Shown here: piece after piece, positions 1 through 8,729 of the stretch | Layout: each line of letters begins with the position of its first letter | How positions within the stretch are numbered: position 1 is the stretch's first letter | NCBI GenBank assembly: GCA_020638595.1 | Contig: JACKIG010000020.1 | Coordinates: 1-63,305 of the forward strand | From: Rhodospirillaceae bacterium | Lineage (GTDB): Bacteria; Pseudomonadota; Alphaproteobacteria; DSM-16000; Inquilinaceae | Direction: 5' to 3' | DNA length: 63,305 nucleotides | Program-made: the position numbers and the translations under genes | The notes under the pieces: generated by a model | What the model was told of the DNA's origin: nothing | The model's database searches: none | Seen by the model: the letters and a program-made list of their open reading frames with translations, nothing else

Positions 1-2619
1 TCCTTGGACCTGTCGGACGCGCTGCGCGTGACCGACGCGGACGGCGACACGGTGCCGCTGGACGACGCCCTGACCCTGGTGGTCGAGGACGACATCCCGG
101 TGAACCTGAACGTCACGCCGATCGCCAAGACGGTGCACGAGGACGCGCTGGCCGGCGGCAACTTCGAGGGCGGCCAGGTCACGACCGTGACCGTCACGGC
201 GGCCGAACTGGCCAGCCAGGTATCGGTCGGTGCGGACGCGCCGGGCACCTTCTCGCTGAACACCGGCGTGTCCGGTGACGTGTTGACGACCGGCGGCCTG
301 GCGGCGACCTCGCTGGGTGAAACCGTGACGTGGAACGTCAACGGTGCGGTCATCGAGGGTGTTGCCGGCGGCCGGGTGGTGTTCACCATCGCCGAGACGT
401 CGAGCGGCGTGTTCACCATCACGCTGTTCGACCAGATCGACCACCTGCCGAATGTGCCTGCCAACGACGACGGCCAGACCCTGTCGCTGGACCTGTCCGG
501 TGCCCTTCTGATCACCGATGCGGACGGCGACACGGCCGTTCTGGATGATGCCCTGACGCTGGTGGTCGAGGACGACACGCCGGAGGCGCAGGCCGACCGC
601 GATCGTGTCGCGGTGGCGGCGATCGTGGTGGTCGGCAATGTCATCGACGGTACCGTCACCGACGGGATCGGCGGTGAGGACAGCGTCGGCGCCGATGGGC
701 CGCAGGCCACCGTGGTCAGCGTCTCGTCCGATGCGCCGGTGGCGCCGATCGTGCCCGATGCCAACGGCGAGACCATCGAAGGCCTCTACGGCACGCTGAC
801 GATCCAGTCGAACGGCAGCTACAGCTATGCGCTGACCGCCACCTCCGTGCCCGAGGATGCCGAGGACGTCTTCACCTATACCATCGAGGACAGCGACGGC
901 GACCGGGCCAGCACGACGCTGACCATCGAACTGCCCAAGATCGACGGCCTGGTCGTCGGTGAGAATGTCGATGATATCCCCGGCGAGACCACCGACCACC
1001 GCGTCGACACGGTCGATCCGGGCGGCGAGGGCGACATCGTCGGTGGCCTGGGGGCCGATATCCTGATCGGCGATGTCGGCGGTGGCAGCCTGGAAGGGCA
1101 GACCGCGAATGTCATCCTGGTGCTCGACGTCTCGGGCAGCATGGAGACGTTCATCAGCTATGACGTCGATGGTGACGGGACCTCGGAAAGCGTGCGGCGC
1201 ATCGTGGCGCTGGACACCGCGGTGGAGCGGGTGCTGGACAGCTACGCCAACACCCCCGGGGCCACCGTTGTGGTGCGCATGATCGCGTTCGAATCCAGCA
1301 TTCGGGCGGAACAGACCTTCACCATCGTCCAGGACGGTGTCGTCAACCAGGCCCAGCTGGACGCGGCCAAGGCGTTCATCCTGTCTGCCAGCCTTGGCGA
1401 CAACCCCACGTCCAGCGAGATCAATGCCGCCAATTCCGAAGGTGCCGTGGTCGCCGACGGCTTCACCAACTACGAGGCCGGGTTCCTGGCGGCACAGCGG
1501 TGGCTGGGCAATGGCGACAACTTCAACGGCACCAATGCGACCGGTCTGCCGATCGCCAATGCCGACATCAACCAGACGATCTTCATTTCGGACGGCGCGC
1601 CCAACCGTTCGGTCCGGGTGGACGCCAACGGCAATATCCTGGAAAGCTCCAACAACGGCATCTCCGACGGCCAGGGCGATCTGAACCAGGTCCTGGGCAT
1701 CGGCGAGACGGGCAATTCCGAGCCGGATGTTGCCGGCAGCGAGCTGCAGGCGCTGATCAACCTTGGATCGTCGGTCGACGCCATCGGCCTGGCGGTCGGG
1801 ACCAGCGCCGACAACCTGCTCAACCAGATCGACGACGACGGCGACGCCAGCAACGTCACCAACGGCAACCAGCTGGAAACGGTGCTGCTCGATCTTGCGC
1901 AGCAAAGCCACCTTTCAGCCGCCGGCGATGACACGCTGATCGGCAATGACGGCAACGACCTGATCTTCGGCGACACGCTGCACACCGATATCCTGGCCGA
2001 TGCCGAGGGGCTGGGCACCGTCGACGGCGCCGGCTGGGCGGTGTTCGAGCAGCTGGAGGCGGGCAACGGCAGCGGTGCGGCCGACCCGACCAGCGGCGAC
2101 GCGTGGACCCGGGCCGACACCATCGCCTATATCCGCGCCCATGCCGCGGAGCTGGCGCAGGAGTCCGTGGACAGCGAGGGCAACGGGCGTGCCGGCGGCA
2201 ACGACACCATCTTCGGCGGGGCCGGTGACGACATCATCTTCGGGCAGGAGGGCAACGACATCATCTTCGGTGGGGACGGCAGCGATATCCTGTCAGGCGG
2301 CTCCGGCAGCGACACCTTCGGGTTCCTGTCGACCGACACCGGCATCGACACCATCCTGGACTTCGACTTCAGCAACGATGCCAACCCCGACAACGACGTC
2401 CTGGATCTGTCGGACCTGCTGTCGGGCGTCGCCGGCATCGACCAGACGAATATCGGCGACTATGTCCAGGTCGACGCCGGCGGCAACGTCTTCGTCGATG
2501 CCGACGGCACCGGCGCCGGTGCGGCCCAGCAGGTGGCGACCATCGACAACGCCACCAGCGGGGCCACGGTGGACATCCAGGTCTATGTCGACCCGAACCT
2601 GGAAGTGACGGTCAGCTGA
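1..2619 (+). CDS. RTX/VWA type I-secreted adhesin, 3' end (5' truncated by window edge)
   Basis: The frame is open from base 1, so only the last ~870 residues of a larger extracellular protein are seen. The visible part begins with about one and a half copies of a ~155-residue repeat ending in DADGD...L.VVEDD.P, resembling the T1SS-143/DUF5801 repeats of giant adhesins. A VCBS-like repeat follows (about residues 200-310, motif YGTLTIQSNGSYSYAL). Next is a von Willebrand A domain with the MIDAS motif DVSGS near residue 375. Acidic nonapeptide RTX repeats of the GGxGxDxxx type (GGAGDDIIFGQEGNDIIFGG) lie around residues 640-765. The C-terminal ~100 residues look like a type I secretion signal. 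Inferred role: calcium-dependent surface attachment. No secretion genes are in the window. Substrate and ligand are unknown. Confidence 0.85.
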   Translation, partial: SLDLSDALRVTDADGDTVPLDDALTLVVEDDIPVNLNVTPIAKTVHEDALAGGNFEGGQVTTVTVTAAELASQVSVGADAPGTFSLNTGVSGDVLTTGGLAATSLGETVTWNVNGAVIEGVAGGRVVFTIAETSSGVFTITLFDQIDHLPNVPANDDGQTLSLDLSGALLITDADGDTAVLDDALTLVVEDDTPEAQADRDRVAVAAIVVVGNVIDGTVTDGIGGEDSVGADGPQATVVSVSSDAPVAPIVPDANGETIEGLYGTLTIQSNGSYSYALTATSVPEDAEDVFTYTIEDSDGDRASTTLTIELPKIDGLVVGENVDDIPGETTDHRVDTVDPGGEGDIVGGLGADILIGDVGGGSLEGQTANVILVLDVSGSMETFISYDVDGDGTSESVRRIVALDTAVERVLDSYANTPGATVVVRMIAFESSIRAEQTFTIVQDGVVNQAQLDAAKAFILSASLGDNPTSSEINAANSEGAVVADGFTNYEAGFLAAQRWLGNGDNFNGTNATGLPIANADINQTIFISDGAPNRSVRVDANGNILESSNNGISDGQGDLNQVLGIGETGNSEPDVAGSELQALINLGSSVDAIGLAVGTSADNLLNQIDDDGDASNVTNGNQLETVLLDLAQQSHLSAAGDDTLIGNDGNDLIFGDTLHTDILADAEGLGTVDGAGWAVFEQLEAGNGSGAADPTSGDAWTRADTIAYIRAHAAELAQESVDSEGNGRAGGNDTIFGGAGDDIIFGQEGNDIIFGGDGSDILSGGSGSDTFGFLSTDTGIDTILDFDFSNDANPDNDVLDLSDLLSGVAGIDQTNIGDYVQVDAGGNVFVDADGTGAGAAQQVATIDNATSGATVDIQVYVDPNLEVTVS

Positions 2620-2686
2620 GACGGTCGACAGCGGCCGGGCGCCCGCGGGCACCCCGGCCGCTGCCACCGCCGAAGCCGGACGATCG

Positions 2687-2715
2687 AGGCCCGCGCGGGT
2701 GTCCCGCGCGGGCCT
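2687..2715 (+). terminator. GC-rich hairpin after the adhesin gene
   Basis: A perfect 13-bp inverted repeat (AGGCCCGCGCGGG, 2687-2699, and its complement, 2703-2715) is separated by a 3-nt loop, 68 bp after the adhesin stop codon. There is no long T tract on either side, so it may be a weak terminator or an mRNA 3'-end stabiliser rather than a classical rho-independent terminator. Confidence 0.45.
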
Positions 2716-3126
2716 TGGCACTATCGCCGCAGGCCGGGCGAGGGTCTGCCCACCGTCCCGGCGGATCCGCTTCGCGTGGCGACATCCCGGTCGGCGCAGG
2801 GCAGGGGAATACAAATTTTCGAATAGGCGCGCGATCGTGAAGTTGTCGGCGCGCCCCATTGAATAACCTCGCCCCAGCGACGGGGGAGGCCCTGTCACAG
2901 GGCACCGTCGCCGATCGCCTGCCCCCCACAACACCTTGGCCGTCCGATACGAAGACGGCCGGCAACTCGATCGCGGATACGGCACGACTGTCCCCGGGCC
3001 GGGTGTTGCGTTTGCCTGCATTGTGGCCGTCTGCCTTCCCCGGTTGCCCGATTTACCGGCACCACCCGGCCGCCCGGCGCCGTCCGCGCCCCGGGGTCCG
3101 GCCGGCGGCGACGGCCTGCCGCTAGG

Positions 3127-3142
3127 CGGCACGCGGGATGCA
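3127..3142 (+). promoter_or_regulatory. Sigma-54 (-24/-12) promoter for the pyrimidine degradation operon
   Basis: The sequence CGGCACG-CGGG-ATGCA matches the sigma-54 consensus TGGCACG-N4-TTGCW at all but two positions, with GG and GC at exact -24/-12 spacing. It ends 62 nt upstream of the beta-ureidopropionase start codon. RpoN promoters commonly drive nitrogen-scavenging genes under NtrC, which fits the function of this operon. I could not identify an enhancer-binding site. Confidence 0.6.
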
Positions 3143-3204
3143 TGACATAGTTGATCCGGCGGCAAGCCGGGCTGGGGCACCGGAGAGAAGAGACAGGAGC
3201 GGAG

Positions 3205-4068
3205 ATGACGACAGTGCGTGCGGGCCTGATCCAGATGGGCCTGAAGGGCGATACCGACATGACGCCCGACCAGATCCGAGACAAGATGATCGAGGCGCAT
3301 ATCCCGCTGATCGACAAGGCCGGTGCGGAAGGGGTGCAGGTCCTGTGCTTCCAGGAGGTGTTCACCCAGCCGTATTTCTGCCCCAGCCAGGACGCCAAGT
3401 GGTACGCGGCGGTCGAGAAGATCCCCGACGGCCCCACGACCAAGCTGATGCAGGAGTATGCCAAGCGCCACCACATGGTGATCGTGGTGCCGATCTATGA
3501 AGAGGACATCACCGGCGTCTACTACAACGCCGCCGCCGTCATCGATGCCGACGGCAGCTATCTCGGCAAATACCGCAAGACCCATATCCCGCAGGTCGCC
3601 GGCTTCTGGGAGAAATTCTTCTTCAAGCCCGGCAATTCCGGCTGGCCGGTGTTCCAGACGGCGTACTGCAAGCTCGGCGTCTATATCTGCTATGACCGCC
3701 ACTTCCCCGAGGGTTGGCGGGCGCTGGCGCTGGCCGGGGCGGAATACGTCGTCAACCCGTCGGCCACCGTCGCGGGCCTCAGCCAGTATCTGTGGAAGCT
3801 GGAACAGCCGGCCTCGGCCGCCGCCAACGGCTATTACGTCGGCGCCATCAACCGTGTCGGCACCGAGGCGCCGTGGAACATCGGCAAGTTCTACGGCAGC
3901 TCCTACGTCGCCAACCCGCGCGGCCAGCTGATCGCCCAGGGCAGCGAGGACAACGACGAGCTGGTGATTGCGGACATGGACATGAACATGGTCCGCGAGG
4001 TGCGCAACACCTGGCAGTTCTTCCGCGACCGCCGGCCGGAGACCTACGGACCGCTGGTCCAGGCATGA
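3205..4068 (+). CDS. pydC: Beta-ureidopropionase (N-carbamoyl-beta-alanine amidohydrolase)
   Basis: A 287-residue nitrilase-superfamily hydrolase. It should catalyse the last step of reductive pyrimidine degradation, hydrolysing N-carbamoyl-beta-alanine (or the 2-methyl analogue from thymine) to the beta-amino acid, CO2 and NH3 in the cytoplasm. The Glu-Lys-Cys triad is visible: Glu51 in CFQEVFTQ, Lys125 in YRKTHIP and Cys162 in YICYDRHFPE. The ATG at 3205 is chosen over upstream in-frame starts because AGGAGCGGAG lies just before it. The stop overlaps the preT start (ATGA). The flanking preT, preA and hydA genes make the assignment firm; without them, N-carbamoyl-putrescine amidase would be an alternative. 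Confidence 0.9.
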   Translation: MTTVRAGLIQMGLKGDTDMTPDQIRDKMIEAHIPLIDKAGAEGVQVLCFQEVFTQPYFCPSQDAKWYAAVEKIPDGPTTKLMQEYAKRHHMVIVVPIYEEDITGVYYNAAAVIDADGSYLGKYRKTHIPQVAGFWEKFFFKPGNSGWPVFQTAYCKLGVYICYDRHFPEGWRALALAGAEYVVNPSATVAGLSQYLWKLEQPASAAANGYYVGAINRVGTEAPWNIGKFYGSSYVANPRGQLIAQGSEDNDELVIADMDMNMVREVRNTWQFFRDRRPETYGPLVQA

Positions 4069-5423
4069 CGGCGGGGCCGGACATTGCCGCCGGGCGGCTG
4101 GATGCGGAGGCGTTGGCCCGCAACTTCGCCGACGCCCATCCGCCGCTCGACCGCTCCACCGCCCTGATCGAGGCCGCGCGCTGCTATTTCTGCTACGACG
4201 CGCCCTGTGTGGAGGCGTGCCCGACCAGCATCGACATCCCGGCCTTCATCCGTTCCATCGCCAGCGGCAACGTCAAGGGCGCCGCGACGACGATCCTGGG
4301 CGCCAACATCATGGGCGGCATGTGTGCGCGCGTCTGCCCGGTGGAAGAGCTGTGCGAAGAGGCGTGCGTGCGCAACACGCACGAGGACAAGCCGGTGGCC
4401 ATCGGCGCCTTGCAGCGCTTCGCCACCGACCACCTGTTCGCCGCCGGCATCCAGCCCTTCACGCGCGCACCGGCGACCGGCAAGCGGGTGGCGGTGGTCG
4501 GCGCCGGGCCGGCGGGGCTGTCGTGCGCCCATCGCCTGGCGGTGCTGGGCCACGCCGTGACGGTGTTCGAGGCCAGGCCCAAGGGCGGCGGCCTCAACGA
4601 ATACGGCATCGCCGCCTACAAGACGGTCGACGGTTTTGCCCAGAAAGAGGTGGCGTTCATCCTCTCCGTTGGCGGTATCGAGCTGCGGCTGGGCCAGGCG
4701 CTGGGGCGCGACATCACCCTGGCCGGGCTGCGCCGCGACTATGACGCCGTGTTCCTGGGCACCGGCCAAACCGGGGTGCGCGCCCTGGGGCTGGAGGGCG
4801 AGGGCATGGCGGGCGTGCTGAACGCCGTCGATGCCATAGCCGCGCTGCGCCAGGCCGACGACAAACGCACGCTGCCGGTCGGTCGCCGGGTCGTGGTGAT
4901 CGGCGGCGGCAACACCGCCATCGATATCGCCACCCAGTCGAAGCTGCTGGGGGCGGACGAGGTGACGCTGGTCTATCGCCGCGGGCCGGAGCAGATGCCG
5001 GCAACGGTGAAGGAACAGGCCTGGACCCAATCCCACGGCGTGAAGATCCAGTTCTGGGCGCAGCCGCGGTCGTTGCAGGGCTGGCCGGCCGCTGACGGGG
5101 CGACGGCGGTCAAGGAGGTCACGTTCGAATACACCCAGCTTGACGCAAGCGGCCGGCTGGCCGGCACCGGCGACACGGTTTCGCTGCTGGCCGACCAGGT
5201 GTTCAAGGCGGTGGGCCAGGTGCTGGTGCCGTCGGCGCTGGGCGATGCGGCCGACCTGCTGGAGATTGCCGGCGACCGCATCGTGGTCAACGACGACCGC
5301 CAGACCAGCCTTCCGGATGTCTTCGCCGGCGGCGACTGCATCGCCGGGCTGGACCTGACGGTGCAGGCGGTGGCCGACGGCAAGGCGGCGGCCGAGGCGA
5401 TCCACCGGCGGCTGGGCGGCTGA
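4065..5423 (+). CDS. preT: NAD(P)-dependent dihydropyrimidine dehydrogenase subunit PreT
   Basis: A 452-residue FAD- and Fe-S-containing subunit that passes electrons from NAD(P)H to PreA, which reduces uracil or thymine. The N-terminal region has two cysteine clusters of the GltD/DPD type (CYFCYDAPCVEAC near residue 45, then CARVCPVEELCEEAC). They are followed by an FAD-binding fingerprint (VAVVGAGPAGLSCAHRLA) and an NAD(P)-binding fingerprint (VVVIGGGNTAIDIATQ). The C-terminal GGDCIAG motif closes the FAD site. The ATG at 4065 overlaps the stop of pydC. The preA gene starts 48 bp downstream. The split PreT/PreA arrangement is the usual bacterial form of the single-chain eukaryotic enzyme. 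Confidence 0.92.
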   Translation: MTAGPDIAAGRLDAEALARNFADAHPPLDRSTALIEAARCYFCYDAPCVEACPTSIDIPAFIRSIASGNVKGAATTILGANIMGGMCARVCPVEELCEEACVRNTHEDKPVAIGALQRFATDHLFAAGIQPFTRAPATGKRVAVVGAGPAGLSCAHRLAVLGHAVTVFEARPKGGGLNEYGIAAYKTVDGFAQKEVAFILSVGGIELRLGQALGRDITLAGLRRDYDAVFLGTGQTGVRALGLEGEGMAGVLNAVDAIAALRQADDKRTLPVGRRVVVIGGGNTAIDIATQSKLLGADEVTLVYRRGPEQMPATVKEQAWTQSHGVKIQFWAQPRSLQGWPAADGATAVKEVTFEYTQLDASGRLAGTGDTVSLLADQVFKAVGQVLVPSALGDAADLLEIAGDRIVVNDDRQTSLPDVFAGGDCIAGLDLTVQAVADGKAAAEAIHRRLGG

Positions 5424-5471
5424 CGCCGCAGTGAGGTGCAGCAGGGCCGATACGAGGGGGAGGGCACACCC

Positions 5472-6752
5472 ATGGCCGATCTGACCAACGACTTCCTGGG
5501 CATCCGGTCCCCGAACCCGTTCTGGCTGGCCTCCGCCCCGCCGACGGACAAGGAATACAACGTCGTCCGCGCCTTCAAGGCCGGCTGGGGCGGGGTGGTG
5601 TGGAAGACGCTGGGCGAAGACCCGCCGATCGTCAACGTCGCCAGCCGCTATGGCGCCGTCAGCTACAACGGCACGCGCGTCGCCGGGCTGAACAATATCG
5701 AGCTGATCACCGACCGGCCGCTGGACGTCAACCTGCGCGAGATCAAGCAGGTCAAGCGCGACTGGCCGGACCGGGCCGTGGTCGTGTCGCTGATGGTCCC
5801 GTGCGAGGAAAGCCACTGGAAGGCGATCCTGCCGCTGGTCGAGGACACCGGCGCCGACGGCATCGAGCTGAACTTCGGCTGCCCGCACGGCATGTCGGAA
5901 CGCGGCATGGGGTCCGCCGTCGGCCAGGTGCCGGACTATGTCGAGATGGTCGCCCGCTGGTGCAAGCAGGCGACGCGCATGCCGGTGATCGTCAAGCTGA
6001 CCCCCAACATCACCGACATTTTGCAGCCGGCCCGCGCCGCCAAGCGCGGCGGCGCCGATGCCGTGTCGCTGATCAACACCATCCAGTCGATCACCGCCGT
6101 CGACCTGGACCTGATGTGCCCGGAGCCGGTGGTGGACGGGCAGGGCAGCCACGGCGGCTATTGCGGACCGGCGGTCAAGCCGATCGCGTTGCGCATGGTG
6201 GGCGAGATCGCGCGTGATCCGGAGTGCGCCGGCCTGCCCATTTCCGGCATCGGCGGCATTTCCGGCTGGCGCGAGGCGGCCGAGTTCATCGCCATGGGGG
6301 CCTCCAACGTCCAGGTCTGCACCGCGGCCATGACCCACGGCTTCAAGATCGTTGAGGACATGATCTCGGGCTTGAGCAACTGGATGGACGGCAAGGGCTA
6401 TCGCACGACCGCCGATTTCCAGCGCGCCGCCGTACCCAGGTTCGTGAACTGGGAGCGGTTGAACCTGAACTACAAGATCGTGGCGAATATTCACCAGGAT
6501 CTCTGCATCCAGTGCGGCAAGTGCTTCATCGCCTGCGAGGACACCAGCCACCAATCCATCGCGGCCTTGCGCGACGCTGCCGGCAAGCGCCGCTACGAGA
6601 TCATCGAGGACGAATGCGTCGGATGTAACCTCTGCATGCATGTCTGCCCGGTGGACGGCTGCATCACCATGACCCGTGTCGACACCGGCCTGGGCTACGC
6701 CAACTGGACCACCCATCCCAACAACCCCATGCGCAAGGATGCGGCAGAGTGA
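5472..6752 (+). CDS. preA: NAD(P)-dependent dihydropyrimidine dehydrogenase subunit PreA
   Basis: A 426-residue FMN-barrel subunit that reduces the 5,6 double bond of uracil or thymine. The dihydroorotate-dehydrogenase-like barrel covers residues 1 to ~320. The motif LNFGCPHGM carries Cys137, equivalent by position to the general-acid cysteine of mammalian dihydropyrimidine dehydrogenase. Two C-terminal [4Fe-4S] ferredoxin motifs, CIQCGKCFIAC and CVGCNLCMHVC, accept electrons from PreT. The ATG at 5472 has an upstream GAGGGGGAGGG purine tract. The stop is followed by a ~166-bp gap containing the next sigma-54 promoter, so the transporter genes are probably a separate transcription unit. Confidence 0.93.
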   Translation: MADLTNDFLGIRSPNPFWLASAPPTDKEYNVVRAFKAGWGGVVWKTLGEDPPIVNVASRYGAVSYNGTRVAGLNNIELITDRPLDVNLREIKQVKRDWPDRAVVVSLMVPCEESHWKAILPLVEDTGADGIELNFGCPHGMSERGMGSAVGQVPDYVEMVARWCKQATRMPVIVKLTPNITDILQPARAAKRGGADAVSLINTIQSITAVDLDLMCPEPVVDGQGSHGGYCGPAVKPIALRMVGEIARDPECAGLPISGIGGISGWREAAEFIAMGASNVQVCTAAMTHGFKIVEDMISGLSNWMDGKGYRTTADFQRAAVPRFVNWERLNLNYKIVANIHQDLCIQCGKCFIACEDTSHQSIAALRDAAGKRRYEIIEDECVGCNLCMHVCPVDGCITMTRVDTGLGYANWTTHPNNPMRKDAAE

Positions 6753-6842
6753 GCCGTCGTCCTGCCCATTCGCTGGGCACAACCGGTGCGATCGGCGGCG
6801 GCCGCCTGCCGGTCGGTCGGGGGCACCATGACCTCGCGCTCT

Positions 6843-6858
6843 TGGCACGGGGGTTGCC
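6843..6858 (+). promoter_or_regulatory. Sigma-54 (-24/-12) promoter for the pyrimidine ABC transporter operon
   Basis: TGGCACG-GGGG-TTGCC matches the sigma-54 consensus TGGCACG-N4-TTGCW at every position except the last weakly conserved base. It ends 60 nt before the ATPase start, almost the same distance as the matching element before pydC (62 nt). This is the best sigma-54 match in the window. It suggests the importer is induced by nitrogen limitation. Confidence 0.72.
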
Positions 6859-6918
6859 AGTCGGATTGGCGGCGCCTGCACTCGTCTACCCCCGCCTGGC
6901 GCGGAGATCCCGGATTCG

Positions 6919-7794
6919 ATGGATGCCCTTTCCACCGCAGAGGCTAAGCCGAACGGCGTGATGACGGCCGACCACCATCCCCTGACGCCCGACGAGGTGC
7001 CGCATCCGATGGTGTCGGCCACCGACCTGTCGCTGGTCTTCGGATCCAAGGACGGACCGATCACCGCGCTGAAGGACGTCAACCTGGCGATCGCACGGCA
7101 TGATTTCATCTCGTTGATCGGCCCCTCGGGCTGCGGCAAGACCACGTTGTTGCGCGTCATCGCCGACCTGGTGAAGCCGACGGCGGGCACCATCCTGGTC
7201 GACGGCGGCACGCCGGAACAGGCGCGGCTCGACCGGTCCTACGGCTATGTGTTCCAGGCGCCAGCGCTCTATCCGTGGCGCAACGTGCGCCGCAATGTCG
7301 AACTGCCGCTGGAGATCATCGGCCTGCCCAAGGCCGAACGCCGCGAGCGCGCCGCCAGGGCGCTGGCCACCGTCGGGCTGGACGGGTTCGAGCGCAAGTT
7401 CCCCTGGCAGCTGTCCGGCGGCATGCAGCAGCGCGTGTCCATCGCCCGCGCCATGGGGTTCGAGCCCGACCTGCTGCTGATGGACGAGCCGTTCGGCGCC
7501 CTGGACGAGATCACGCGCGACAACCTGAACCTGCACCTGCATGCCCTGTGGACGCAGACGCGGCTGACGGTGGTGTTCGTCACCCATTCGATCCCCGAGG
7601 CGGTGTTCCTGTCGACCCACATCGTCGTCATGTCGCCGCGGCCGGGCCGCATTCTGGATGTCATCGAATGCGACCTGCCGCGCGAGCGGGTGCTGGACAT
7701 GCGCGAGACGCCGGAATTCCTGGCCATCGCCCAGAAGGTGCGCGACGGCCTGCGTGCCGGGCATTCCTACGACCCGCCGGTCGTGCCGGCATGA
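6919..7794 (+). CDS. ABC transporter ATP-binding protein, probable pyrimidine importer
   Basis: A 291-residue ATPase of the nitrate/sulfonate/taurine/thiamine-precursor (SsuB/TauB/ThiZ) class. Walker A is GPSGCGKTT (residues 68-76), the signature is LSGGMQQR (from residue 165), Walker B is LLLMDEPFGALDE and the switch is VTHS. The annotated ATG at 6919 leaves a ~34-residue extension before the ABC fold. The in-frame ATG at 6961 would shorten it and I cannot decide between them. The stop overlaps the start of the first permease (ATGA). Pyrimidine specificity is inferred only from the surrounding pydC-preTA and hydA genes. Confidence 0.85.
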   Translation: MDALSTAEAKPNGVMTADHHPLTPDEVPHPMVSATDLSLVFGSKDGPITALKDVNLAIARHDFISLIGPSGCGKTTLLRVIADLVKPTAGTILVDGGTPEQARLDRSYGYVFQAPALYPWRNVRRNVELPLEIIGLPKAERRERAARALATVGLDGFERKFPWQLSGGMQQRVSIARAMGFEPDLLLMDEPFGALDEITRDNLNLHLHALWTQTRLTVVFVTHSIPEAVFLSTHIVVMSPRPGRILDVIECDLPRERVLDMRETPEFLAIAQKVRDGLRAGHSYDPPVVPA

Positions 7795-8729
7795 CCGACC
7801 TGGGTGCCCCCGCCCTGCGCCCGCGCCTGCCGGCCTTCGGCGGCGGACTGGGTGCCAGGATGCGCCGGGGCAACACGCTGCCGATCCTGGCGGTGCTGGC
7901 GGCCGTGGCCGTGGCCTGGTTCGCCGGGGCCATCTACCTGAACGCGCCGCGCACGATCGAGGCGTTCGAGCGGCAGGATCTGGACTGGACCTTCACCGAC
8001 CTGGTCGGCGCCACCTGGTCGATGGACCGGCCGGTGCTGCCGACGCCGATCCAGGTCCTGCGCGACCTGTGGGACAACACGGCCGGGCAGAGCATCACCA
8101 GCCGGCGCAGCCTGATCTTCCACGGCTGGGTGACGATGAGCTCGACCCTCGTCGGGTTTGTCCTGGGATCGGTGCTGGGCATCCTGATCGCCGTCGGCAT
8201 GGTGCATGTGCGCACGCTCGACCGGTCGCTGATGCCCTGGGTCATCGCCTCTCAGGCGGTGCCGATCCTGGCCATCGCGCCGATGATCGTGGTCGTGCTG
8301 GGCAATATCGGCCTGACGGGGGTGGTGCCGAAGGCCATCATCTCCGCCTATCTCAGCTTCTTCCCGGTGACGATCGGCATGGTGAAGGGTCTGCGATCGC
8401 CCGACCCCTTGCAGCTGGACCTGCTGCGTACCTACAGCGCCACGCGATCCCAGGTATTCTGGACACTGCGCTGGCCGGCGTCGGTCGACTTCCTGTTCCC
8501 CAGCCTGAAGGTCGGCGTCGCGCTGGCGCTGGTCGGCGCCATCGTCGGCGAGCTGCCGACGGGCGCGCAGGCCGGCATCGGCGCCCGGCTGCTGACCGGG
8601 TCCTACTATGGCCAGACCGTGCAGATGTGGTCGGCCCTGATGATGTGCGCGGTGCTGGCGCTGGTCTGCATCCTGGCGGTGACGGCCTGCGAGACGCTGG
8701 TGCACGCCAGTCGCGGGGGCCGGCGATGA
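7791..8729 (+). CDS. ABC transporter permease 1, probable pyrimidine importer
   Basis: A 312-residue inner-membrane protein of the BPD-type permease family (SsuC/TauC/ThiX-like). An N-terminal anchor segment (about residues 24-47) is followed by a ~75-residue loop and then the canonical permease core. The ATPase-coupling EAA-type loop lies near RTYSATRSQVFWTLRWPAS. The ATG at 7791 overlaps the ATPase stop, and its own stop overlaps the second permease start. Two different permeases follow each other, so the channel is probably a heterodimer, unlike the single-permease nitrate or taurine systems. Confidence 0.85.
   Translation: MTDLGAPALRPRLPAFGGGLGARMRRGNTLPILAVLAAVAVAWFAGAIYLNAPRTIEAFERQDLDWTFTDLVGATWSMDRPVLPTPIQVLRDLWDNTAGQSITSRRSLIFHGWVTMSSTLVGFVLGSVLGILIAVGMVHVRTLDRSLMPWVIASQAVPILAIAPMIVVVLGNIGLTGVVPKAIISAYLSFFPVTIGMVKGLRSPDPLQLDLLRTYSATRSQVFWTLRWPASVDFLFPSLKVGVALALVGAIVGELPTGAQAGIGARLLTGSYYGQTVQMWSALMMCAVLALVCILAVTACETLVHASRGGRR

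Larger units (their letters stand above)
2620..3204. other. Intergenic region between the adhesin and the pyrimidine operon
   Basis: This 585-bp non-coding stretch contains a strong inverted repeat (2687-2715) just after the adhesin gene and a sigma-54-type promoter (3127-3142) near its right end. A weaker -24/-12-like match at 2716-2731 lies too far from the next gene to be persuasive. The short ORFs here have skewed Pro/Arg composition and look like shadows of GC-rich DNA. Confidence 0.6.

Noticed and set aside
2716..2731. TGGCAC-N6-CGCA as a sigma-54 promoter
   Set aside because: GG and GC spacing is right but the -12 box is poor, and it lies 470 bp from the next gene, where a better site exists at 3127.
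6749..6961. 70-residue ORF overlapping the preA stop
   Set aside because: It runs through the sigma-54 promoter and into the ATPase gene, and no family or ribosome site supports it.
4044..7211. 1055-residue minus-strand open frame opposite preT/preA
   Set aside because: It is the antisense shadow of strongly recognised plus-strand genes. Its His/Arg/Ala-rich composition has no domain pattern, and long antisense frames are expected at this GC content.
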